Source: Bugula neritina
Lineage: Eukaryota; Bryozoa; Gymnolaemata; Cheilostomatida; Bugulidae
DNA length: 64,000 bases
NCBI GenBank assembly: GCA_964035545.1
Contig: OZ037773.1
Location: 5,067,251 to 5,131,250 of the forward strand
Direction of reading: 5' to 3'
Part shown: positions 13,108 through 24,100 of the stretch, in pieces
How positions within the stretch are numbered: position 1 is the stretch's first letter
How the letters are laid out: each line of letters begins with the position of its first letter
Notes under the pieces: model-generated
What the model saw: the letters and a program-made list of their open reading frames with translations, nothing else
Databases searched by the model: none
What the model was told of the DNA's origin: nothing
Position numbers and translations under genes: made by a program

Positions 13108-13449
13108 TGTGGTGGCTCGTAGAGCTACCAATAACGGGGAAATGTTATTTTCTCCATGAGTGCAGCACGGGGTCATTGGGATGACCCGTAACAGCAGACA
13201 ACCAATCGGACTGACTGACAGTTTTAGTAGTGATAGCTTCCCGTGTTTTAGTTAGTTGAGTTTAGACTGGTGAACTGTATAGGCCGTATCAATTAGCCGA
13301 ATGTATTTCTGTAACTGTAGTTTTTGTGATGTATTCTTGTGTATAAAATATATTAGTGTTCACTCGAATTATCCCGGCGAAGTTTCTCTAGCGTAGTAAA
13401 TAAGAGTCACTTGATTGCACACCGACCCACAATTCTGGAAATTATAACA
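13108..13449 (+). repeat. 5' LTR of Ty3/gypsy element
   Basis: About 342 bp starting TGTGG and ending AACA, with a TATAAAATA box at 13342-13350. It is followed after four bases by TGGTAGCAGTGGGATAC (454-470 after 13000), a likely primer binding site similar to the complement of an initiator Met tRNA 3' end. The borders are inferred, because no 3' LTR is present for comparison. Confidence 0.6.
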
Positions 13450-13481
13450 GTTGTGGTAGCAGTGGGATACTGTGCACATCA

Positions 13482-14440
13482 ATGATGGAGACTGAAGGTG
13501 CTGGAACGCAACCACAGCCGGTAGAGGGTGAGTGTAGAGATGATGTTATTCCTGTGAATCATGTAGTAGAAGGGCGAAGAGTCTCGCGGGAGCTGAACAA
13601 AGACCGTTACCGGTTAAAGGCACCACCTTCACAGGCGAAGAAGAAGTGGAACAATTCATTCAAGAGTTTAGCGACATGATGGACGTCGCCCAGTGGCCAC
13701 CTAGGGTGGCCCTGCTGAAGCTCAGAATGTCATTGATGGATAAGGCCAAGCCCTATGGGTTAGGGCCAAACATCAATAGTATCTTTGCTTCTCTACAGGC
13801 CCGCTTCGGCATCTTTGCCATAGATGCCCCGGCCCGTCTACAAAGGCTGCGGCGTAATCCCCACACCCCGCTACAAGAACATGCCACCACGGTGATGAAG
13901 CTGGCGCAGATTGCGTATAGCGATCTGCCTCAAGCTAACTGTGAGAGGTACACCTTTCACGCCTTTGTGCAATCCGTCAACAACTTGGGACTCTACCATC
14001 AATTTCTAGCTAGAGAAGTCACCACAGTCGAAGACGCTCTGGCGGAAGGAAAAGCTTATCTCCTGGCAAACCAGATGCATAGAAATTGCGGGAACCCCTG
14101 CCAAGTGGAGATAGAGCCCACGGACACAGCAGCTGATCGAGAGGCAGAGCCCTCCGCGACCGCTGCCGTGAGACAGTTAACTGCCACATCGAAGGTCGCC
14201 CAACTGACCAACATGTTGGCTAAACTGGTAGCAGCACTGACACATCAAACCCCAGTAGGTACCGCCTACGAGCCTCCGCGGCCACCGGCGCTGCCACCGG
14301 CGCTGCCACTAGGAGAAACAGTCAGTTTTTGCTGGGAATGCGGAAACCAAGGACATTTCCCCAGGTATTGCCCTCTCCTTGCTCCGGGGTTAAACTACCG
14401 TGGCCCGCAGATGTTCCCGCCTCCTGCGGGCCGACGATGA
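13482..14440 (+). pseudogene. gypsy gag, frameshifted
   Basis: The ATG at 13482 opens a frame that is lost near 13600. The gag frame continues as an open stretch through 13646-14440. The capsid-like part is followed by a CCHC zinc knuckle (CWECGNQGHFPRYC, about 14333-14374) near the C-terminus. A proline/leucine-rich linker precedes the knuckle. By family knowledge gag forms the virus-like particle and binds element RNA. Retrotransposon gag identity rests on the knuckle and on the adjacent protease and RT. Confidence 0.72.
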
Positions 14441-14703
14441 ATCTCCCAGGGAAGAGGAAACGTAGGTCGCCCAGACAGGTACCGCGTACTGACAACCAGG
14501 AGTGGCGACAGCCACGGCGGACAGGTAAGGGGCTCCGCCCCGCTGTTACCTTCTCTATGCCACTCCACAACGGATTCGACGGGCTTCCGGCCTAAGAATC
14601 AGAAAGGAAACCAGTACAGGCAACTGGAAACTTACCCTCCCCATCTCCAAGGACACCCTACCACCGTCCCAAACGACCACCCTCGCGACCCAAAGCGAGA
14701 GAG

Positions 14704-15210
14704 GTGCTCCCTGCAAGAGTAAGGCAAAAAGAGAGAGTACAGGTACAGCCCCATGGGAATAGCTACTTCTTACCCGGCAAAACAGAGGGTAAAGCTGTTA
14801 CTTTCCTGCTTGACTCGGGCTGTACCACGGACCTCATAAGTCACCAACTCTTCGATACCCTCAGCACTAGGGTCAGGGGCGAGATGGAACCGTACGAGGG
14901 GGAGTATGGCAACCTGGCTGACGGGTCGTGCATTTCCTTCTATGGTATAATTGAGCTGACGGGTCGCGTCCGAGATCAAACGATCCAAGAGACGTTTATC
15001 GTCAGTCAGCTCAAAGAGGACCCCATCCTCGGGATGCCATTCCTGAAACGGCACGGATGTCATATTGACTTTAGCAAGTCTGCAATGGTGATGTCCGGGC
15101 GAGAACTCGCCTGTGTCGACAAGTTCGGCCGCCCCTTAGTGGGAGGCATGCAGGTGGTACAAACTGTACCGTACCAGGCCGCTCCCGGGCTACTACCCAC
15201 TGCAGAGTGA
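14704..15210 (+). pseudogene. gypsy pol: aspartic protease segment
   Basis: The open frame contains the retropepsin active-site motif LLDSGCTTD (about residues 36-44) and a later ILGMPFLKRH segment typical of the protease C-terminal part. It lies in the same frame as the downstream RT, one frame back from gag, consistent with an ancestral -1 gag-pol shift. A TGA at 15208 ends it. The linker to RT (15207-15669) is broken over two frames. Confidence 0.75.
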
Positions 15211-15459
15211 ACAATAACCGGATCTCTGGACTCAGAGTAATTGAAGGCGCACACGAAAGAATCCAACTCGCCAGCAGTTTGAACCAACTGACTGCACAAG
15301 GAAAGATCTTGGTGCAGTGCGTAAACCCTTTTACTGAGTCCATTAAGCTACCAGCTGGATCTATGCTGGGCTGGTTCTACTCTGTTCAAGAGGAAAACGT
15401 GGGCCCGTCGCTGGGAGATGCGACAGAAGAGCCCCCTCGACGCCCTCCAAAGGAGCGGG

Positions 15460-16120
15460 GGATTGTTCCAACACACATCAGCTTGTGGTGGCTGTGCAAG
15501 GAACGAGGAACGCCAGGCTATGGCGAAGTTGCTGGGCGACTACGGTGATGTGTTCAGCAGCGGAGATCACGACGTGGGACTGACTGGAGCTGTCAGACAC
15601 GAGATACCGCTGACTGCAGGGACAGTCCCTATTCGGCAACCCACCTGCAGGTTGGGGCCGGAGAAGTAGGTCAGCCGACAAGTCTGGGATTTTCTGGATC
15701 GCGGCCTTATCGAGCCAGCCCACAGTGCTTGGAGCTCGCCGGTCGTGTTGGTCCGGAAGAAAGACAGAAGTTTGCGGTTCTGTGTAGACTACCACAAGCT
15801 CAATAGCGTGACCATACAAGACGCCTACCCTCTACCTCGTATTGATGAATCACTGGACGCCCTAGCTGGCAGCAAGTACTTCAGTACGTTAGATTTGTTG
15901 AGCGGTTACTGGCAGGTCCCTCTGAGTCCCGACGCCTAGGAGAAGGCGGCGTTTATCACACGGGACAGACTGTGGAAGTGGAAAGTGCTGCCCTGTGGGT
16001 TAATCTCCGCCACGACCACCTTTCAGAGGCTGATGGAGCAAGTCCTCAGCGGACTCCACTAGAAAACACTGCTGATCTACCTCGATGACGTCATCGTGAT
16101 CTCCCCAGACTTTGAGACAC
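15460..16120 (+). pseudogene. gypsy pol: reverse transcriptase fragment with three TAG stops
   Basis: Canonical RT pieces follow in one frame: the IRQP lead-in, SPVVLVRKKD, FCVDYHKLN, YPLPRIDE, FSTLDLLSGYWQVPL, and LIYLDDVIV with the catalytic YLDD. The frame is interrupted by TAG at 15667, 15937 and 16060; at the last of these a tryptophan is expected in related elements. The sequence stops shortly after YLDD, so thumb, RNase H and integrase are absent. Confidence 0.85.
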
Positions 16121-16133
16121 ACGTCAGTAGTAG

Positions 16134-17244
16134 TAGAGAAATTGAGATGACCTAAGTTCTTTGATTTTGTTATTACATTTTGGCTTGAAACTAGGTTTAA
16201 AATTCTTGCGGGGACAAAACTTCTTATGATACATTTTTAATCTAGAACACGGTTTTCTCAATTTCTCCTTTGCTGTACCTACCTCTCTGGTAGCTGCTCA
16301 AATTTCTTCAGTCACTCTAAAACAGAAAAATTAGGGTGCACATAAGCAATAGACATGGTATGATATAACTGTAGTTGGTACATAAAATTATAACAAGTGT
16401 TCAACAAGAACAATTTAAAATATAGTAAATACACACAAAGCAACTTTTTCTACAATTGCATGATATTGTAGATTGCATAATTGAGCAAGTTATAATTGTA
16501 ACATATCATCTAACTGAAAAGCGTCTAATTGTGGGAAGTGTCCAAGTGGAAAATTTGGCCCAGCATCTAACTGGAAAGCATCTATCAGGGATGACAACAT
16601 TTGTAAAAGATACCTTATACTGATTTTTGTTTGCACATATATATACACAAGCTGTAGTATAAAACTGATAAAAAGAGCAACATAGATACAAAAACTGCTA
16701 ACAATGACATGCCGGGCTATTAAAGAATCAAATAATCATTGGTAGGAACAAAATAATTATAATAAGCTGGTTTCGCATTATCAAAAGTCCTTACATATTG
16801 CTATAGAATAGCTGGATGATGTTTTGATCAACTCTAAAAATGCAGTTTCGATCATATAGTTTACTTCCTGCTAAGTATAGCACATGTAAAATGGTAAAAG
16901 CGTTATATAAAAACCATTCATGCATTATAGTTGTGAAAAACTAATATACCATTAATCTTTGTCAACATAGCAACTCACTCAGCTGGTCTGCATATTAATT
17001 TTATTCAACTAAAAGCAATTTTGTTTCTTAGATTTCACTCTGCTATATGTATGTATATATATATAATATAACAGACGCTAGTTAAAACATTCCAGCGTAG
17101 TAATACACTAACAATACTAATTTCAAAACAAAATCACTCAAGCGTACACACAACGACCTGATGATCGTAGCTCGCACTACGTGAAACAATATTATAGTCA
17201 ATGAAGATCTAAGTTTATTTTTATATCCAAAATTGTATTAGTAC

Positions 17245-17248
<4 letters not shown>
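16134..17248. other. AT-rich DNA between gypsy relic and TA array
   Basis: No coding exon recognised. On the minus strand a segment at about 16290-16322, bordered by TTTTAG and GTAGGT, could be an untranslated upstream exon of TRAF copy A, but this is guesswork. A copy of the GCGTCTAACTGG-type repeat is at about 16505-16590. Confidence 0.4.
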
Positions 17249-17332
<84 letters not shown>

Positions 17333-17357
17333 ATGATATATATGATATATGTGATAT

Positions 17358-17391
<34 letters not shown>

Positions 17392-17446
17392 ATATATCAT
17401 ATATATCATATATATACCATATATATACCATATACATCATATATAT
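17249..17446. repeat. (TA)n microsatellite with palindromic GATATATG variants
   Basis: About 80 bases of pure TA are followed by interspersed ATATGATATATGTGATATG and its mirror, so the second half can fold on itself. Apparent open frames here are repeat artefacts. Confidence 0.95.
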
Positions 17447-20400
17447 AATTATATCATGCAGAACATCATAAGATGTTGTACTAATAAAAGTTTCATTTTT
17501 TATACATTACATAGGTATGAAGTTGCAGTATATAATCCAAAGTTCAAATAAACATATAATTTACAAGAAACTCTGTCATTATTTTTGTTGAAGGTAGGCA
17601 GATTATTTTAAACTTTGTGCTGCATGTGCAAAAATATTATAAGATATTTTAGAGCAACTGAAAATTACAAAAAATTAAAGTTTTAAGTTTGAAGGTTATG
17701 CACTCATGCAAAATAATATATAGACAAGCAAAAAACAATATATTTATAATTTATATAGCTTTATGACAGAACAAATATATTAGGTATATAATATTTTCCC
17801 AATGTTGAAACTAAGTTGCCAAAGCCGTTTTAGGTTGTACATGATGCAAATTCAAATTTCTTACTATTAGGTTTAGTACTTTGGAGTTGTCAAACAAAAT
17901 TACCACCATTAGTGCCATGGCAAAGTATAGAACTTGTTAGAAGTTGTCCTCACTATAAAATTTCTATTAGGTCAAACCGCGACCATTGGGATCAATTTTC
18001 GTCTAAAATTAGCCACTCAAGTTATCGAGCGATTATCGTCATTGTGGCAAACACTTTGAAGCCTTTGAGCAAACTTATTCTCGCATTAGTTTTGCGGGCA
18101 CAATAAGAATTTTCGATTTCCGAACATCTTCACCGTGAGTTTGCACATTGATCATGATCAATCATTTAAAAACAGTCTTTCGCAGACTGTAGGTTTTATA
18201 TTTAGCTATGAGGCTATAATTAGTAAAAATCTTTGCATTTATCGCAATAAGAGCAAGTGTGACTATCAGTGCATCACTATAACCATGAATGTGTGTGTTT
18301 GTTCAGTTTTATTGCACTTTTACTTTTAGTTTTACTAACCATACTGAGTAAGTGAGTAACACTAACACTTTTACTTTTAGTTTTAGGGTTTCACTTTCAC
18401 TTTAGTCTTTTGAGTTTCAGTTAGACATTTTAGGACTAGACTCTAAGTTTAATCTACTGTGTAGCAACTGACAGCACAAAGTTTAGTCGAAGTACTACTA
18501 GTAGTGTAGTACATCAACTGTCAAGTTCAAGTGGAGATATTAATATTAAATTTAATCTAATAGTAATATGACCACTGCTGGAGCCTAGCACTATCAGTAG
18601 CATTAGCAGTAGCACTGGGCTTAGTGTGGCTTTTAGTTTTAATACTAATGCCAATGGTGATGGTCACTATGACTATCACTTCAGTATAAGTATCAAATTC
18701 ACTATGAATATGAATAATAAATATCATAGTGATGATCTTAGTCGTTTGCACTATGACTTTGACTAGGCTGTAGAGCAGGGTTTTTCTTGATTGTGATGAA
18801 GCTTAGTGTTATTTTTATTTTCATTCTGGTTTTAGTCATAACTCTTAAGTTAGCTGTTAAGGATCAACTTCAACCTCAGTTTGAGTTTGAGTTTAAACTT
18901 CAAGTTAGTCATCTAAATAATAATTATTATAGATATCGTTACAGTTGATATCATCACTATAAGTTATGCTGTATAAGTATAAGTTATCATCATTATGATA
19001 AACTTTGTAATCCACATTTACTGCGCTTGCTTTTTCTTTTCACTTGTTTTTTTTTGTTTTTCACTTTTATTTTTAGTTTATTTTTTGCTCAGAATGTTAA
19101 TGATTATCATTATGATTTGATTTTAAATTTATGAATACTGCTCATCTATTAGTATTTCTAATGCTATTCATGTTAAAACTGTTACCATTATTGAGTCTAC
19201 TAGCCCCAAAACTTTATTATGTTTAGCAGTGTCTAATAGTAATAACTCTTAATTGGCTGTAGTTCGCTAAGAGTATGATTATTGTCAGCATCTATGACTA
19301 TTGATGTGAGTACAAGTGTTAGTTTTAGTTTAGCAATGACTCTATGTTCATCAGAGTTTTTATATTTTGACAGATAAAGTTCAAGTGCACAGTCTAGTTT
19401 CATTTTGTTCATTATAGTCGGATTTTAATTGGTTGTCTTAGTTGAACTTTTGAGACTGGCTGATCACTGAATCTGACTTGAAATATAGTAGCATAATTAC
19501 ATTTATGTGGTATTAAGATATTCAGAAATACGTTGTAGTAATAACTTTTATTACCAAGCAAAACCAGGTCTATATTTAGCCAACATTATCACAGAGTAAT
19601 TAGTTTCTTATCGTCACTGATAAAATAGTAAAGCTATGGCCACATGGATCAGATTTCTGCTTAGGTTTATTTTGTGCAGATGCTTTGCAGTCAAAATGCT
19701 GTAAGAAGTGAGTAATCTATGTGATCTAATTACTATTTAAACTTTTAGAGAGTCCACTTTTTTCACTGCAGATATTTATTTCAATCGATTTCGAATTATT
19801 GGAAATAGCAAGTGTAATATAATGAAATAATTTATAACTTCAGTAGTAAAGTCGTACAATACATGCAAATACAATGGGCTACTTCAGTTTTGCTCCTGCT
19901 GACAAGTTTCTGAAATATTGCTAAATTTGCTTACTGAAATAATAAGGTAGTTTAACTAATCATACTGATACTGATAGTTTGAATATGCATTAAAATTGAA
20001 GTCATTTGTTTTTGGATTATTAGTTGCATCATGTGGTCTTATAATTCTACTGACTCATTCTAATTTTAATTGTTCTGAGTAATCAAGTGTCAAGTCAAAC
20101 TAAGGAAAAACATTTTTGAGTCCAAGTTGTGTGCTGTGCTCTAGAGTATGTGCCATCATTAATGAATTCACCAAATCAATAGTAATATACTATTTTTCGG
20201 ATAGTTCAAAAAAAATTTAACCTCAAGTGTCACCTACATAATCTGAAATGTTGATATTAATTCAAAGCCTAATGTTTGCTGGATGGTGCTAGGGTATGCC
20301 ATTAGTGTTATTTGTCTTATTTCCATTAATTAACTTTCTATTTATATGTAGTTGTATGCCATGTAGTTGGATATAGCTTATATAGCTTATCTCAACTTTG

Positions 20401-21112
20401 GAATTTTCAAAAATGATATTAATCAGTTATTGATTTCTCCTATTCATAGGATGTCTTTTTTCAGCAGCATTCGACTGGTTTCCCTGTGTTTAGTATTATC
20501 AACTCCCCATCACATGACCAGCTGTTATATCTGTTAGGGTTTGCTTATTGCACTCAAAAATAATTTGTTGGAGTAGAAAATTTATCACTTTGTTTTGCAT
20601 TATTGAAGCAAATCATCAATTTTACTGTCTTGTGATGACTTTAAGTTCTTTTATGGTTGACCTAAATTTTCTCAAAAAAAGTGCAACCAATGAAATGGAC
20701 AGATATGCCCAGTCAAAGTCTTTTGATATGGTGGTTGGTCTGATTTTAAAATAAAATTCTAATTTATGGTTCACCATTATTTCTCTCAACTACTCACAGT
20801 AAAATTCTATTTTTATTGAAAACTTTTCTGTGATTTGGCCAAAGTTAAATCATTGTCTGTTACCAAGCTAATTTAGAGTTTAACACATTTTTTCAAGCTC
20901 ATTTTTGAGTGCACACTCAGTTTATTAAACTATTAAACTACTTTTAAGCCTGTGGAATCAGACTACTCTGCTAAGCTTAATCTATACAACAAATGTAAAA
21001 TATCTAATGATCTCACACTTTGCATTGCTAATGTCTGAAAGTCCTATATATACATAGATCTATGCCTCGGACTGCACGGCCTTCATAGTGTTCTGTTATT
21101 TGTATTTATCAG
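17447..21112. other. Gene-poor DNA upstream of the eIF3k exons, with cryptic simple repeats
   Basis: The missing 5' exons of eIF3k should lie here, but none was identified with confidence. From about 18.3 to 19.4 kb the sequence is cryptically simple: words such as AGTATTAGT, GATACT and CACTATGAC recur with a loose 3/6-base rhythm without exact tandem copies. A similar region lies at 46.96-48.45 kb. Confidence 0.45.
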
Positions 21113-24100
21113 ATTGATGATGAGAGTGTACAGAAAGTGATACATTTGGCTAATCTGTTGGAGTGCTGCCAATTCACTGCATTCTGGGTATGATTAACTT
21201 TTCTGGTGCAGTAAGATGAATTTGTGGTTTTGTTCTTCTGTGTGAAAGGATGCATTAAAATGTTTCTTTTCACGTTTTCTGGCACAATATACACGAAGTA
21301 ATGCATATTGCTGCATAATTGATTTATTGGATGTATCAACTACCAGTGCTGTTAGTTTCTGACAGTGATCACCAGCTAGAGTAGCTAGAAAATATTTCAA
21401 TTTAATCAAGTAATTATGCAGTCTACTGAAATTGACATTGACATATTTTCTGTAAGGTAGAACATATGATATATAACTAAAGATATGATAAGTAACTAGT
21501 CATATAATATAACTAAACGTATAATATAACCACGCACATGATATATAACTACTCATGTGATACATAATTGATGTAGGGCAGTTATTGCTTGTGCTTGGTA
21601 ATTGCATATATATATATGATAGAAATAAATTATGCTGTAACCCAAAAAGTTATTTGCACTAATATACTAAAATGCTATATTTATATATATGTGTACACAG
21701 GGCTGGGTGCAGGTGTACAATGTATGTGTGTAGATTTCAGGTATAAACAATATTAATGTGTGCAATGCCTAGCATGTTATCTAATCCTTTATTTATTGTA
21801 TTTTATTCAATATCTTTACATTTTGAGGTATTTAGTTGAGTTATATTTAGTTATACAGGTAGGCATTAGTGTTGAACTAGTCTCTCCTCTGTAGCTTTTT
21901 ATTAATTGTTTTCATTCTCGTACTACATATAGCTAATAAAGTACATGTACGTAGCTATACCTGTAAATCTAGTATATAACTTACTTATAAATTATATCCA
22001 ATGTTTGTGGTCAACCTTGCGCTGCTGTGTCGGAGTTTGGTGTTCAGCTGAAATATTTTAGACATCATTGGAGAGCTTTTTTCATCTAAAAGTATTAGAA
22101 AAAAATTCTAACAATGTTGTGAATGATATTGTATATAAATATTGCTCGTTTCCATTTCCTGCAAACAATTAGATTATTATTATAGGTTAAAACTGTTATC
22201 CTATTATTGAGTTGTGTATTGCATACATACTTATTTCTATTGCCTAAGTTTATATAATTCAATTTTATTTAAAAACTAATTTTTTGAAATCGAGCTCCGT
22301 GTAAACTTTTACATGTAAAATTTAGGCTATAAATTGGAAAATACTTTTTTCTATCGGGAAATTATTTTTGAACATTAAGATTCTCTTTGGTTACATATAG
22401 TTATACATAACTACTTTAGCCAGAAGCTTGTGCTTAGTTTTTGTCTTTATTTGTGCCGTCATTGCAAAGCAGCTTTTTTTTCAAGTTTCATCATAAGCTT
22501 GAGAGAAGCTGGCAAACAGGAAACTAACTCAATTGCTTGGTTAGCTCATAATTTTTTTCCCTAATTAGTTTTATGTTTTTTTCTCTCTAAAATTGGCCAA
22601 AACTAGTTCTAGTAGCTGCTAGAAATTAGTTGACTATAATTTAATTAGAAGTATTTTGTTAGTAAAAAGCAGCAAGTGGTTTTATTTGTTTATTGAATAA
22701 GTTTCAATTTAAATGACTAGCTCCAAGATAAGCATTTCTTTTGAAGGCCTCTATTCAATGGTTACCTTTCCTATAAACTAAAGTTCCCCTCCCTGCTTCA
22801 GTGTACCCTTGGAGTTGTCTTTACTCATGTAGGGAAGATAAATCACATATCTCTCATTGTTGAATCACTAGTGTTCACATCTTACATTTATATGTGATTC
22901 CAGGCAAATCTTGATGAAGAGGCAGACTTAGACATTGCTGGATTTCAAGACTCTATTAGAAAATCTAAGCTACTCCATGTTGTATGGAAGTATGTAATGT
23001 AATTTACTGTTAGCCACCATCTAATATATGATGCTGCAGCTTATTAGTGCTTCACAGTTCACACCAATCAGTTTTTCTCGTTTGGAAGTTGGTTAAAATG
23101 TTCTTACATTACTAACTCCTTGTAATAGTTTTCAGTAAATTTATGATATGGTCAAGTTGGGGAGGTGAAGTTGGAAAAAGCCTGGATGGAAAGAAATATG
23201 GCACTAGACAGCTATACATTTTTGTAGTGGGTATAGCTAAAGTTATAATAAATCAATGCATGGAATTTCATTTGACATGATATCTCCACTCTTTTTAATA
23301 GCATTTAATCAGACAATGAAATCCAGAAAGTATAGCAAGTAGCGTTTTCCATTGAAACAAGTTATTATCAAACAAGTAGGTTATTTGTTTGACTTTAGAG
23401 CACATAAGTAGGTTTAAAGGTTTTCTCTCCTTAGTTACAAAGCACACTGGAGGTAACATGCTGCGATGCTGATAAGCTGTTACAAAACAAGATAAGATAT
23501 AGCTGCTTAGTTGAATTTACCATTCATATCTTGTTGATAAGATATTGTAATGAATTTTGACGTTTAAAGTATTCATACTGACAGGTTGACTTGAAATCAG
23601 TGAAGTATGTTTAGTAAGTATAATAATGGAAAATTATAAAAGGCTCTGTTATTGATGAGAAATCTGAAAAAAAGTTGTAGTTTGTAAAGAACATTAAAAG
23701 AACTTGGTTTATTAAACTTTTTCCACAGGTTTAGTGCTAGAGGTGGATTTTATAGTGTTTGGGTTTAGTAAGTTATACAAGTATATGTTTTGTTATTGAT
23801 GTGCATTTGTATACTAAAATTCAATACTTGCAGCATAATATCTATGGTAGATCAATATAGACTATAAATTATAGACTGAAATACAAAGTATATAGAAGGG
23901 CCAGATTCAATGTTACTTTCAAACATTGTCACTTTGTAGACTGTAGAAATAATCACTCAACAGCCATTTTGCTAAGAATGTCATTTAGAGACTGTTTTTG
24001 GCAGTATAGTCAAGCATAAAGATATATGCTTTCTCAAGTGTTGACTTAAGGTTCGTTGATTCCTTTTCTAACCAAACAATATAAAACCAACTAAAATAAT

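Larger units (their letters stand above)
13108..16133 (+). mobile_element. Decayed, 3'-truncated Ty3/gypsy retrotransposon
   Basis: Order is LTR, primer site, gag, protease, start of reverse transcriptase; the sequence then passes abruptly into AT-rich host DNA shortly after the RT YLDD motif. RNase H, integrase and 3' LTR are missing. Base composition is visibly GC-richer than anything around it. Frameshifts and in-frame stops show it is dead. It sits head-on to TRAF copy A, between that gene and any distal promoter. Confidence 0.85.

Noticed and set aside
15207-15548. Intact new ORF downstream of the gypsy protease
   Set aside because: It is the broken linker between protease and RT; the ancestral frame switches within it.
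15660-16062. TAG readthrough or reassigned amber codon in the gypsy RT
   Set aside because: Host genes in the window give no sign of amber reassignment, and the element is truncated and frameshifted elsewhere, so decay is simpler.
17198-17440. Minus-strand open frames of repeated Ile-Tyr
   Set aside because: Artefact of the TA microsatellite.
20454-20540. Possible eIF3k exon with VFFQQ
   Set aside because: Weak resemblance only, and available donors give a phase that would put a stop in the next exon.
20548-20754. Open frame containing IEANH and MDRYAQ, reminiscent of eIF3k EAN and DRY motifs
   Set aside because: Motifs are in the wrong order relative to the family and there are no suitable splice sites.
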